Assembly: GCA_963920665.1 (NCBI GenBank) | Contig: OY987272.1 | Span: 18,295,001-18,359,000, forward strand | Direction of reading: 5' to 3' | DNA: 64,000 nucleotides | Origin: Straminergon stramineum | Taxonomy: Eukaryota; Streptophyta; Bryopsida; Hypnales; Calliergonaceae | Shown: positions 24,500-36,141 of the stretch, piece after piece | How the letters are laid out: each line of letters opens with the position of its first letter | How positions within the stretch are numbered: position 1 is the stretch's first letter | Program-made: the position numbers and the translations under genes | The notes under the pieces: model-generated | What the model was told of the DNA's origin: nothing | Database searches by the model: none | What the model saw: only the letters and a program-made list of their open reading frames with translations

Positions 24500-25349
24500 G
24501 GATATTAATTGAAGTAAGTGACCAATGATACCTCACTAGTGGAGTCTCTATGTTTGTCGGAGGCAAGTCCTACTAGAACAAGTTAGTCATCTTTTGTAGC
24601 GTCTAGTTCGAAAAAACAACCCAATTAGGAAGTTCCAAAGACGGCATGAATCAACAAACAGACGCTCAAGCCAAACAGACAATACTCCAACTAGCTGGTG
24701 ATTAGGATGTTGGACTGATATGCAACTGATGTAGACTATGCTTGTGATTGCAGCTTTTGGAAAAGATCCAACCAGCTACAGAGAAGTTGATTGCAGATGG
24801 TTTAGAATTCTCTCAATGGTTGAAGCCTTCCGGTTATATGTCAGATGTGTAAGGAATCAACAAGTAACACAAGCTCTTTGGAAACTCCTATATTAGGCGA
24901 TCAGATACTTTCAACCACGTGACTATATTTCTGTATGAAAGAAATTGTTTGAACCAAGTAAACTTACATACACAGTATGTCAGCTTTGAAGTTTGGCCTC
25001 ACATGAGACCTAGCTTTTCAAGATTATGGTGCATTTTTTAGATCCTTTATTGACCACTGTGTTTTTTCAAGACACTGTGAAATGAGACAGATGGTATGCA
25101 GGGTAAAATGCCGCATTCAGGATTCAAATTCCTTTTAGATAATGAAAGAAATTTGAAAAGTCTGCTTTTCAAAAAACAAGGTATCGTCTTGTGTTGACGT
25201 TCACTAATGTAATGTCTGCACTCTGGTGCTCTCACCGGCAAAGCTTAGGGTGACAAATCCTTGGAACATTTGAATTCAGGAGCTGCTCCGACTGTTGTAG
25301 TGTTGTGCACTAAGCTGCCCCATCTGTCGTTCTTTCTTTCTTCCAAATC
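24500..25349. other. Intergenic DNA between two gene relics
   Basis: There is no intact frame of note. The composition is intermediate, so further decayed host sequence is possible but not recognisable. Confidence 0.35.
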
Positions 25350-25503
25350 TTCAACTGTAGTTTGTTTCCTGAAGATTGGCAAGGGGCCAATGCTAATTAA
25401 TCGGCTCATCAGGATCCACCATCTTCCACTCAAAATGCAGCACAATGTGATGCAAGGACACCATCAAGAAGTTGGGGGTTTACAGAACTCCCTGCTCTGG
25501 CAA
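25350..25503 (-). pseudogene. Cytochrome P450 C-terminal relic (CYP85-clan-like)
   Basis: One minus-strand frame reads NFLMVSLHHIVLHFEWKMVD, then PDEPIN, a stop, then HWPLANLQ. This fits the segment after the haem-binding Cys in P450s of the CYP85 clan, where 'L-x-F-L-H-H-x-V-x-x-F-x-W-x-x-x-D-P-D-E' precedes 'P-x-P-x-x-G-L-P'. The preceding LPEQGVL followed by a stop occupies the place of the CPG-N-E-L-A motif; the haem Cys is not present. Two in-frame stops show it is dead. The rest of the gene is absent. Confidence 0.55.
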
Positions 25504-25984
25504 TGAAGTCGATCGAGCCTTGTTATTTAAAAAATAAACATGCTGAGCTACTGGAGTGGAAGAAATGTTATTTCCATTTGCAAGACATTAAGGTAAGCCA
25601 ACACATTCTAGACCCTCACCCAATTGAGCCTGCCCAAGCTTTCGTGGGTTGGAATTTCAGACTGGTATAGAAATCCATAATGGGTGTGCATACCGGTTTG
25701 GTCTCATGTTCCATAATATAACCTCAATGGTTATGAATCTTGCTCAATCACAGTCAATGAACAATCTAAAAAGGGCACCATAATCCTAATTGTGAGATGC
25801 AACCATGCTCTGCACATTCAATGCTGAAGTCAACTGAACCCTCAAATTTGGAACAACTATCTAAGAGTGCGTTTTTTCATTCATCAGTGTGAGCTCAGAG
25901 TATAAGTTAACCCACTCAATCAATCAAAATGACTTGGGACATCTGCAAAGCCTAGGGAACCTAGCATAATGCATGAGAGCAAGT

Positions 25985-26017
<33 letters not shown>

Positions 26018-27301
26018 CCTTCCACCCTTTCAGAATGGTGTAACTTAAGTTATTCCTATCCAGCAAATTGGAAATCTTGAAGCGCAGTTTCGAAAGCAGC
26101 CAAGACAGGGGTCTGGAGTCTCAAAGTCTCCTGCACCAGTTGCAGCCATGTGTAACTTAACTCACTTCATTCTCCTAGTGTCACTTCGCTCCAGTCCAAC
26201 AGTGCACCACCCTTTTTCAATAGTGCAATTTCATCCTGTTCTGCAACAAAACGAGCTTTTTTCAATCTAAGTTACTTTGAGAGCTTCAAAATGGTCTTTC
26301 AGAAACCATGTGACACCTAGGAAGTGTCCAAGATGCTACCGAATGTAGGGTATATCCATCATGTCCATTTTCTCATGCTCTATAGAAAGAGGCAGAAAGA
26401 TTAAAGGATGTAATCACAAAAGCAAATGGCTTTTAGTAATGTCAATTTTGTGAAACTAGCAAAGTTACATAACTTACTGTAGCACTTTTCAAGGGGTGTG
26501 ACCTGAAACTTAACTCTGTGCCAGTCCTAGTTTTTTAGATCCTGTGTATGCATGAATAACAGAAACTCTGGAGACCAAAATTTCACCAATTAACAGAATT
26601 GATGGTGGGCATTCAATAAAATTCAGTACAGGAGCAGGGGGAATGTCTAATTCGATAAACCATTCCTTGCTTCTATTAATAGTGTCGTAATATTGATTTC
26701 ATTAAATTGGTGATATTCCACAAGCCAAAAATTGTGACACTTGCATCTCAAGAGTTGCAGATGTGGACATTGAAGTTCATAAATGAATGATTGTGAATCT
26801 TCTTCATTTGGGGCTCTTGCATTGCCTTTTGAATCCAAAAGATTGACCATCTAAGAGCCAAGTGAATGGAATATTGCAACAAATTCATGACAATCATGGA
26901 GAATGTATGCACCATCACCACTGTAACAATGCCTTCTTTCCTAGCCACCAAGCCTCAAGGGCTCTACCATTCGTTGAAATTTTCACAAATAGCCCTTAAC
27001 TTAGACTCATCCATACCATATTGTATATCAACAAGTCATACCAAGTCCCTTGACAATAATTTTGCAGTGCAACAATCCTTTGACAGTTTACATAAAGATG
27101 ACCAGTATACTGGTCTTTGAGCCCATTATACAGTATGTATGTTAGCCCCCTTGTCTACGAGTTATTTTGGTAGATTATGAAAACATAATTTAGAGAAATC
27201 CTAAGGAATTGTAGTTGATCATGATATCAATATAAGTTATACAATCAACAAGTCATCAGAGGGAAGTGGCACAATCTTTCAACAAATGTACTTGTTAATT
27301 A
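25504..27301. other. Intergenic DNA without a recognised gene
   Basis: It contains the CA microsatellite listed separately. Other frames are short and unconvincing. Confidence 0.4.
25986..26015. repeat. (CA)15 microsatellite
   Basis: Fifteen uninterrupted CA dinucleotides. Confidence 0.95.
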
Positions 27302-28019
27302 GGGCCTCTTCACACTATGGCTATCCAAGTCGAGAGGCCGTGGGATTGAGTGGCCAAACTTTGGTGAGAGTCCAAGGAAATGAGCAAGAAATAGGCCAAA
27401 AAAACTAGGAATTGGAGCCTTCGGTTGGCCATAGTGTGAAGCCTCCAAAGGCCAAAGTCCAAAGTCCAAGCCCAAAGTCCAAACCTATTCCATTTTTTCA
27501 ACTTCTATCCTTTCTCTCCACATTAATCCATCCAATTTCTGAAATTTTCAATGAATTGTCACCCATGTGACAATTTTTTCAAGCAAAAGGTTAAAAAAAC
27601 ATGAGAAAGGAGCCAAAAATGACCTTGGAAAAATAATTACAGCACATGCTTTCATCATCGAACAAGGAATATGAAAGATATAAATGGAATAAAAAGGTGG
27701 CATTGAACATTGAGAGGAAGAAGGTTCATTGAATGTTAAGACTCACCATAAACAAATAAACAAAGGAACAAAGGGAGGGCATCCTATCTATTACTACAAA
27801 AACAATCTGATTTAGTGGTTGAGATCTCATCAATTTTAGAAAAAAACTTGACGGATTCCATGTAGGCATTTGGTTGCCATGTAGGCAGACAAATGGGCGA
27901 CGGACTTTGGATTGTGTCTCCTTGTGTGAAGGCTCGAGAGGCCAAACTCTTGGGGTTTTACAATCTCATTGGCTGAAACCAACGAACTCTCGACCTTGTG
28001 TCATAGTGTGAAGTGGCCC
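27302..28019. mobile_element. Tourist-like (PIF/Harbinger) MITE
   Basis: The ends read inwards as GGGCCTCTTCACACTATGG and GGGCCACTTCACACTATGA and are flanked by TTA on both sides (27299-27301 and 28020-28022), the target duplication of PIF/Harbinger elements. The CTTCACAC-type motif is repeated inside in inverse near 27434 and 27935, and GTCGAGAG follows in both arms. There is no ORF encoding a transposase. Confidence 0.8.
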
Positions 28020-28202
28020 TTATTATATGTATAAAATGGAGCAAAGCCACAATACAAAGTTCAAACTCCTCTCAAATAAGAGATTGACTTTTCCAAGATG
28101 AACATACAATCACCAATGAGTCAAATGAATTGATTATTGCAATAAATCATGAAATGTTTTTATTGAATCCAGAGTTGATTGTAGTGTTTGTGCATTAGAA
28201 AG

Positions 28203-28873
28203 TTAACCCCTAAATGCCCAAGGTATTTTCTAAGCTTCTTGGAATTTGCTCTATATTGAACAAAAAATCAACATTTTGATAAGTTTTATCATTTTTTTGT
28301 GAATTGTAACAATACAAATTCAAATTAAACATGTTGGAGATCATATGGAAAAAGAAAACACAACAAAATTATGACTTATGGATTGAAAGATTATAATGTT
28401 TGATCATGAGGGTATTAAAACTATGAAAGTGATTTGAAGTCTCTCAATCATCTTTTCAAATATCAAAACTAAAAAGTTGGTCACCAAACAAAATATGAAG
28501 TTAAAGGACAAAACATGCATAACCCCAATTAATTTATGGCTTCTCAAAATCTATTCCACAATTTTTTTAAATGAATTTTGAATGTGATTTTTTCTCCGAG
28601 ATCTAGTGTATTTGAGGCTCATTTCCATGAGCCTCCAATACTATAGAAAGTCAAGATTGCTATGGACACCCTTGAGCAAAATCTTCAATAGAAAAATCAT
28701 AATAATTCATTTTCAAAATCAGATTTTAGAAGCTCATTTAGAAGATAAAACTAGAATTCGAAAAGATTCTAAAAAAATACAAACTACAAAAAATAGTAAC
28801 TTGATAAGGTTTTATTTAACTTCAAAGTTTTGTTGGCACCAAAATTTTGGTGCTTTGGGGATTTAGGAATTAA
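28203..28873 (-). mobile_element. TTAA element T8
   Basis: TTAA at 28203-28206 and 28870-28873. The ends read inwards as CCCCTAAATGCCCAAGG and TTCCTAAATCCCCAAAG. The family motif is present in reverse (GGATTGAAAGATTATAATG at 28380-28398), so it lies opposite to T1, T6 and T7. There is no transposase. Confidence 0.7.
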
Positions 28874-29040
28874 GAAAGTGGAAATGATTTTAGTAGATGC
28901 AAATATTTGTAATGTAAGCTGAAAGGCTCATAACAATTCATTTTCAAAGGCTAAATACTTTGTCAAGTTCTTAACATTTGTTAAAAGAAAATTTGGGTGA
29001 ATTGCATCAATATTTTAGGTAAAAAAACCCAAAGATAATT

Positions 29041-29711
29041 TGTTATGACCCTTGTCACAACTCTTTGATGGAAGAATGTATTGATAGATGAAATAATTTA
29101 TGATGATTGTGTTATGATCTTCATGTCATGGCCTTAGATGGATAAACGCATCAATGGATAAACTAATCTATGATGAAATGTACACTAGTGGATAAGCAAA
29201 GGTTGCCTTAAGATAGATTTCTCCAAATGGTGGATTTGCGTGCTGGAGATAGACAACTTCAGTTGGATGACAAGGGCACTAACTGGAGTACTTGGAGATA
29301 GATATCTCCAAAGGATGGATTTATGCAGTGGAGTTAGACAACTCCATTTGGATGACTAGTGCAATTATTGGAATTAGACTAACTTCAGTGCACTAGTCAT
29401 CCAAGTGGAGTTGTCTAACTCCACTGCATAAATCCATCCTTTGGAGATATCTATCTCCAAGTACTCCAGTTAGTGCCCTTGTCATCCAACTGGAGTTGTC
29501 TAACTCTAGCACGCAAATCCACCATTTGGAGAAATCTATCTTAAAGTAATCTTTGCTTGTCTACTAGTGCACATTTCATCATGGATTAGTTTATCCATTG
29601 ATGCATTTATCCATCTAAAGCCATGACATGAAGATCATGACACAATCATTATAAATTATTTCATTTGTTAATGCATTTATCCATCAAAGGATTGTGACAA
29701 GGGTCATGATA
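29041..29711. repeat. Long palindrome made of two LTR fragments head to head
   Basis: Left arm 29041-29363 starts TGTTATGACCCTTGTCACAA; right arm 29389-29711 is its near-perfect inverse. The arms are each 323 bp and the spacer is 25 bp. The right arm is the 3' LTR remnant of the element at 29389-32286; the left arm is another LTR fragment in inverse. A transcript through it would fold into a long hairpin RNA. Confidence 0.85.
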
Positions 29712-29728
29712 AAATCTCCTCCTTAAAA

Positions 29729-30922
29729 CTAGTCATCGTCTTCAATGACAAAACTAGGGTAATCTTTCCGAAAATCAATCTTTCTTTCCCAAGAGGCTTC
29801 ATCTTCAAGGTAATCCCTCCACTTTATCAACAACCTTCAGAATTACTTATTCTATAGATTCTCAATGATTGATAATCCATTCCAATCTTAAACTTCACCC
29901 CTAACGTCTCCAAATTTTCAAGGTATGAATGACTTAGTCTAGCCTTTAGGTATTTTCCAATCCTTAATCACTTTGACCTTGTTAGGGTCAACCAAAATTC
30001 CATCTCCAAAAAGAAGATGACCGTAGTAATCAAGTAGGGATTTTTTTTTAACTCACATTTTCTCATCTTGGCAAGGGGTTTCATATCAATCAAAATTCCA
30101 TCTTCAAAAAGAAGGCGACCAAGGTAATCAACTTGGGATTTAGAAAACTCACACTTGCTCATCTAGGCAAAGAGTTTGTTATCAATCAAAATTGCAAAAC
30201 ACCTTTCTAAGGTTTTCTTTGTGTTCTTCCACTTTCTTAGAATATATCAATATATAATTCATGAACACAAACAAAAATTATCCAAATGTTGACAAAATAA
30301 AGAATTCATCAAAGTCATAAATGAGGCAAGAGCATTTGTAAGTCCCATAGGCCTTACAACATACTCATAGTGGTCCAATCAAGATTGAAATGCAATCTTT
30401 TCAACATCAAGTTATCTAATTCTAATTTGATAGTAGTCACTCTTCAAGTCAATCTTTGAAAATATCCTTTTCCACTACAGATGGTCAAACAAATCATCAA
30501 CCCTAAGTAAAAGGTTACTTATTTTTAAAGGTTCATTTTTTTCATCCTCTATGATCCACACTAAGTCTCAATGTTCCATCTTTCTTTTTGACAAAGAAGA
30601 TAGGTGAATCCCAACAAGATTTTCTTGGTCCAATACATCCCTTATTCAACAAATCATTCTATTGATTCTCTAGCTCAATGTTTTGAGCTAAAGAATGCCA
30701 ATAAGGTGCTCTAGCTACAGAAGCTGCATTAGCTACCAAGTCTATAACATAGTCAATTTCTCTAACAAGTGGAAAATCCTCAATTTCATTTAGAAATACA
30801 TCCTCAAATTTATTCAAGAATAATTTGACATCAACGGAAAACTTATTCTCCTTCATTTCATTAAGCACCTCATTCATATGTATCATATATACTTCATAAT
30901 TCTTCCTAATGGACCTTTTCAT
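29729..30922 (-). pseudogene. Decayed pol: reverse transcriptase pieces and chromodomain
   Basis: The order on the minus strand is as in Ty3/gypsy. First, F-L-N-K-F-E-D-V-F...REIDYVIDL...APYW (30922-30659, entry of the RT domain). After an in-frame stop come [10 protein letters not shown] and [12 protein letters not shown]. Then [15 protein letters not shown] (near 30240), where the catalytic F-x-D-D has become F-M-N-Y. Then SKCEFSKSQVDYLGRLLF (near 30160-30105). Last, a chromodomain-like LIKWRDYLEDEASWE ending at a stop at 29729-29731. A segment of about 115 bp around the KCEF motif is tandemly duplicated (about 29985-30155). Frameshifts and stops make it a pseudogene. The terminal chromodomain places it among chromoviruses. 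Confidence 0.8.
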
Positions 30923-31242
30923 TTGTAAATGAGAATGTAGAAGAACATTAGGTACAAGTTTCTTACCTTCAATGATGAAAGGCTTTCAATCTTTGAGCTT
31001 TCCATGGACAACTCCATCCTTTCAAGCCATCCAAGCATGCACTTGTTGCAGCCATACCATAACTAAGATCACATCATAACAAGCTCCATTCTAAACTTCA
31101 AAGTCCACCTTTTATAGTTCCTTAGTAGCAACTTGATGACCAAAAAAATCTTTCAAAAACATCTTTAACAAATTTCTTCAATGCAAATTATAATTCTTAT
31201 AATTACTATTGCAATAGAAATTATTTACATGTCCAAAATCAA

Positions 31243-31258
31243 CCTACTCTAGTACCAA
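31243..31258 (-). other. Primer-binding site of the chromovirus remnant
   Basis: On the minus strand TTGGTACTAGAGTAGG follows the LTR end TGTAACA after one base. It is close to the initiator-Met-tRNA complement TGGTATCAGAGC used by most plant Ty3/gypsy elements. Confidence 0.7.
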
Positions 31259-31259
31259 T

Positions 31260-32286
31260 TGTTACAAACCTCCCATGGCCTATAACTTCAAATTACAAAG
31301 AACCCTTAAAACAAACACAAAATATACTTATTAGCAAGAATGCTTCTACAAAGAGCTCAAACCACTCGACCATAGAGAGAGATCAATCTCCAAAGAGAGA
31401 GCCTCTTCACCCCCGCCTCACCCCCAAGCTCCATCTTATATACTAAAGACTATTAATAAAGACTATTAGTCTTTAAAATAGACTAAGACTTCTTTTCTAT
31501 CTTTAGCTTTCTATCCTTGGTTCTATCTAGAACCATCCACTAAAGTAAAAGTCTTAGTTGTATTTCTCTAAATCATATCTTATCCAATTCATTTCTTATC
31601 TACATCTTGATTTTCTACTTGGAATTGTCTAACTCTAGTGCATTAGTCATCCAAGTGGAGTTGTCTAACTCTCTTGCATAAATCTATACTTTGGAGATAT
31701 CTATCTCCAAGTACTCCAATGCCCTTGTCATCCAACTGAAGTTTTCTAACTCCAACACAAATTCACCATTTGGAGAAATCAATCTTAAGGCAATCATTAG
31801 AAGAAATTTGAGGGCATAAAGAGGTTGCAAGTTATTTTGAGTTCCCAAGGTGTGGGAACTTGCCACATCAACAATATGATGTGGTATAGACACTACCACA
31901 TTAGAAAATAATTATATTTTTTAATTATATTTTTTGAAGAATTTTTTTTAATTCAGTTTTAGGTTTATTAGTAATTTTTTTAAATTGGAATTTTTTTTAA
32001 AAAAATTTCCAAAAATTTAGAAATTCAGCCCATTATGGGTTGGTTCCCAATTTTTAGAAGCAAAAAGAACAATGCAAGGAACAACCCTGAAGTGGGCTCT
32101 TGAGGCCCTCAATTCTCCCCTAATGCTTTGCTTGTCCACTAGTGCACATTTCATCATGGATTAGTTTATCCATCATTGCATTTATCCATTAAAAGCCATG
32201 ACATGAAGATCATGACACAATCATCATAAATTCTTTCATCTATCAATGCATTCATCCATCAAAGGGTTGTGACAAGGGTCATGACA
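31260..32286 (-). repeat. 5' LTR of the chromovirus remnant
   Basis: It starts TGTCATGACCC and ends TTGTAACA (TG...CA), 1027 bp including a 331-bp insertion, so about 696 bp originally. A TATA-like TATATAAGATGG lies near 31432-31443 on the minus strand. Its first part matches both arms of the palindrome at 29041-29711. Confidence 0.8.
31795..32125 (+). mobile_element. CATTAG element, copy 3 (nested in the LTR)
   Basis: The ends read inwards as CATTAGAAGAAATTTGAGGG and CATTAGGGGAGAATTGAGGG. Interior AGTTCCC...GGGAACT and GGTTCCC blocks flank an A/T-rich core, as in copies 1 and 2, but with more divergence. It interrupts the LTR between GGCAAT and CTTTGC; the sister LTR copies read AAGGCAAC-CTTTGC and AAGTAAT-CTTTGC, so no bases appear duplicated at the target. 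Confidence 0.85.
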
Positions 32287-33089
32287 TAATTGCACCTAAA
32301 ATGATCCAAATAAATATTTGATTATGGCTCCAATTATTGAAGTGTATAATTATTTAATTTGTTGCATCTTGTTGGGTGTCGAAAGGGGATTCTAGATTCT
32401 CCCCACATGTATTTTTTAGACATCATGTAAATGATCTATAAATCTTTAAAGTACTTAAAAAGAGATACATCAAAAATGGATCCTAGAATGATCTCATGAA
32501 TATAGGTGGAATATCTTAATCAACAATGTGTAAGGTTCAATATTAGAAACAAATTGCAATTAGGTGTAGTTACCTTATATGCAATGCCTGAAATGACATG
32601 CAACCAAACTCCAATGATGATTCTCCTAATGGAAAAGACAACCCCATTTAATTGAGAACTTAATAATGTTATATGCAATTGAATCGATTACATTGATGAA
32701 TTGGTTAGCAATTTGGGAGGTCCAAGCTTGGAATTCATGGCAGATGGCATGCTTTGTTTTAAAAGGTACAAGCCAATAACTTAAGTTCTAGAACAACCGA
32801 GTAGTGAACTCCAAAAGATAATTAGAGACACAAATATGGTGTTTACATCCATAATTTTTACTATCTAAAATGTAATACTTACATTTGGACCAAAAATCAA
32901 CTCCAAAGTTTAGATATTGAAGACACAAGATGTATACAAAAACAACATGAGCATCGAGGAGAGCATTGTGTCAATTTTATGTGCACATATAAACATTAGT
33001 TCAATATTTCATAATTTATTCATAGAGTATCCAAGTAATGCATGTTAGAGTGCATTTGAATCCTCCTTCACTTGTCAATAAGGTCCAAT
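32287..33089. other. Spacer between the chromovirus remnant and the CACTA element
   Basis: A+T-rich, with no gene or repeat recognised. Confidence 0.4.
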
Positions 33090-36000
33090 CACTAGAAGAA
33101 AGCCACGTTTTTTGTGAAAAACCCATAACATGCTAGGTTCGTTAGTTTGGACGTCAACTGCGTCAATGAGGATGTCCCCAAAAAATGCATTATAATGGAT
33201 AAGATCCAAAACATGGAAAATTGCAAAAAATGTAGTCCGATTTGAAGGAGATTTTGGATGACATCTCACAAAACATAATCTTTGAAGGTCATGAAATGTC
33301 ACCATGTGGCTACCACCTCACCTCCACGTCAGTGCCAACATGGCGGGAGTGCCATGTCAACTACTTTTTTCACTTGGGCAATTAATGACGTGGCAATAGC
33401 ATTATGTCATGGGTCATATCTGTTAGGAAATTTGCTTTGACACTATCTTGAGGTTCTACTACCTATTCGAAAAAGCACAGGGGTTCTAGCTGTAATAGAT
33501 GTTTGTGAAAAGGAAAGAAAATGCTAATGACGACCTAAACCCTAAATACAACACCTCATCCCACTCACAATGACTAATTATAACCCATATCCAATAGTAC
33601 TTGCTTTAGATAAAAGTAAACTTTGCTATTGCTTTAGCAAGTTTATTTCATTCACAACCCTCAATAGAATTCAAAAGAGAAAAACAATTTTTACAAGAAC
33701 ACAAAAATTAGAAAGTAACTTCTAATAATACAACCTCAACACTCAGAGATAAATATATTTCACCTTGAAAAAGATATTATTATCCCTCCTCTATATACCT
33801 AATTGAAAGAAGCCAAGCCCTTCAAATATCCACCAAAAAGACTCATGGCTACAAACAATATGTGATAAATGTCCTATTTTCCTACCAACAAGTCAAATAA
33901 TCCTCAACCTTCAACTACCACCCAATAGCCTAATCACCTTCCTATTTGGAACCAACATAGATATAGTAAGATGCCCATCTTTTAACTAGTAAATGGCCCA
34001 CATCATCACAATGAGGACTTGTTTTTTTGGACATCTACAATGACATGAGGTTTATTTTTTAAAATATCATGTCACATGTACCGTGTGTTACGGCACATTC
34101 ATGGGGGCATGAGAATGTCACAAACAATGTCTTCAATGACATGGCAGATGAACGTGCCTCAATTTTTGAGACATCAACTTAGATGTTGGGATATTTTTTG
34201 TGAAGTCCACTTTGACATATGTCATATAGAATAGGCCATTTGCAAAACACCATACATTTAATATTTGCGCGCCATACACAATATGCCATACATTATACAC
34301 AATGTTCCATATATAATACACCATATTTAATAAATATGTCAATGGCTAAAAAAGCCACTTATTGTGAATACATTGACATGAGAAGATAAGGTATATATAG
34401 AAGTAGGGTGATAGGAAGAAGACAAATCATATGGGATAAGTTAAACATAGGAATTTTATTACAAGTTGAGTTTCATACATGAACACTACAATGTCTCAGT
34501 TGATGTATCAAAAAACATTTGGATGTCTAGTGTGATGTTGCAAAAAATGTCTGGACATTTTTGTTGACGTCTTAGTTGATGTCACAAATGACATCAAAAA
34601 ATAGTATTAGAATTCTCACACAATGTTGAAATGTGATAATGTGGCATGCCACATCACTCAATTGCCACCTCAACTTGCTATTTCTTTTTTCTTTTTTGCA
34701 AAAGTATACCATGTGGTTGCCCTACCCCTATTTTTTTCTCATTTGATCAATCTTTTACTCCAACCCCAAGTAACTTCTAGATATTTACCCATAGTCAAAA
34801 TTTGAATCCTTCATGGCATGGCACTATAACTTTTTTTTGGACATTGAAAAAAACATGACTATAGTTTCTCTGATGTTTCATAGAGGGTCATTGCAAGAAA
34901 CACCTATCGTTTTCCATAGCATTTTGAAAAACCAGTTTGTATTCAACGCTATAACTTTTGATTTATAAGCCCAATGCCCAAACCAAAAAATTGGGTCATA
35001 GAATTCTTGATTTCAATTGTACCCCTTATTTTTCAAAAATTAAAAAAATATATTTTATATTTAAAAATCAATTTCATGAATATGTCACACTTTCAGGTTT
35101 AGTTTTTTTTAATACTAAATACTGGTTCAAATTAATGAAGTTTTTTGCTGAAATTTCTGTGGTATATTTCTATAGTAGGTAGACATGTCCCTACTAAAGG
35201 GCATAAAAAAAACCATTATTTTATGTACTCCACATTTGCGTAAAGAGGCCTCCCTTATGAGTGCACTTATAAACATTAGAAATCTTTTTTAACTCATTTT
35301 TTTAACCAAATCTCATCACTATGAAGTCTTTTCCAATGTCAAATTTTTAATTTTTTTGAAAATTTATTTTCCTATTTCCTACAAATTAAAATGCCCCAAT
35401 TGAATTTTCTTCACTAGAATTCTATGTCTAAAAAGATGTCCCAGTAAATACAATTGGGACATTTTAATTTGTAGAAAATAGGAAAATAAATATTCAAAAA
35501 AACTAAAAATTGGACATTGGAAAAAACTTCATAGTGATGAGATTTGATTTTAAAATTGAGGTCAAAACCATTTCTAATGTTTACAAATGCACACGCAAGG
35601 GAGGCCTCTTTGCACAAACATGGAGGATATGAAATAATGTTTTTTTAGATGCACTTTGGTAGGAACATGTCTACCTACTATAGGAATATACTACATAAAT
35701 TTCAACCAAAAATCATTAATTTGAACTGGTATTTAGTATAAAAAAACCCTAAACCTGAAGTGTGACATATTAATGAAATTGACATTTAAATATAAAATAA
35801 TTTCTAAAAATTTCTAAAAAATAAGAAATATGATGAAAATCAAGTTGACTAGAAATAGATTTTCCATTTTTGGCATTGGGCTTAAAAATCATAAGTTATA
35901 GTGGATGACAAGAGAGTCACTCTAATTGTGATGAGAAAACAGGCAAGTGTTTCTTGCAATGACCCTAGAACATACTTGTTTTAACTAGCATGACATTGTC

Positions 36001-36141
36001 TTTCCACTAACATCGACACGTTTTTTGAAACATCCACTACAATTCTAGCACCCACTGCCTCAAAATCTCTAATGTCCTTTTTTCTAGATAAACATGCCAT
36101 GTTTTTGTTAAATGTCACAAAAAAAAGTGTTTCTTTTAGTG
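33090..36141. mobile_element. Non-autonomous CACTA (En/Spm-like) element
   Basis: The left end is CACTAGAAGAAAGCCACG followed by TTTTTTGTGA; the right end read inwards is CACTAAAAGAAACACTTT followed by TTTTTGTGA. Both sides are flanked by AAT (33087-33089 and 36142-36144), the 3-bp duplication expected for CACTA. Inside are many repeats of GATGTC/GACATC-type words (33.3-34.6 kb, 36.0-36.1 kb), a second CACTACAA at 34484, and the palindrome at 34885-35965. No transposase is recognisable, so the element would need one supplied in trans. Confidence 0.8.
34885..35965. mobile_element. 1.08-kb palindromic foldback element
   Basis: GGGTCATTGCAAGAAACAC at the left end recurs exactly inverted at the right end. 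The match continues, with substitutions and indels, through both arms (about 520 bp each) to a centre near 35425. TAGA flanks both sides (34881-34884 and 35966-35969). It lies inside the CACTA element. No ORF is supported. Confidence 0.8.

Larger units (their letters stand above)
29389..32286 (-). mobile_element. Ty3/gypsy chromovirus remnant
   Basis: On the minus strand: 5' LTR (32286 down to 31260), primer-binding site (31258-31243), part of pol, polypurine tract AAGGAGGAGA just before the 3' LTR, and a truncated 3' LTR (29711-29389). The 3' LTR covers only the first 323 bp and then runs into an inverted LTR copy. The internal region is only about 1.5 kb: gag, protease, most of RNase H and integrase are missing. 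The 5' LTR carries an inserted CATTAG element. It cannot be active on its own. Confidence 0.85.

Noticed and set aside
25907..25913. TTAACCC as a left end
   Set aside because: The following bases do not resemble any family end and no right end matches.
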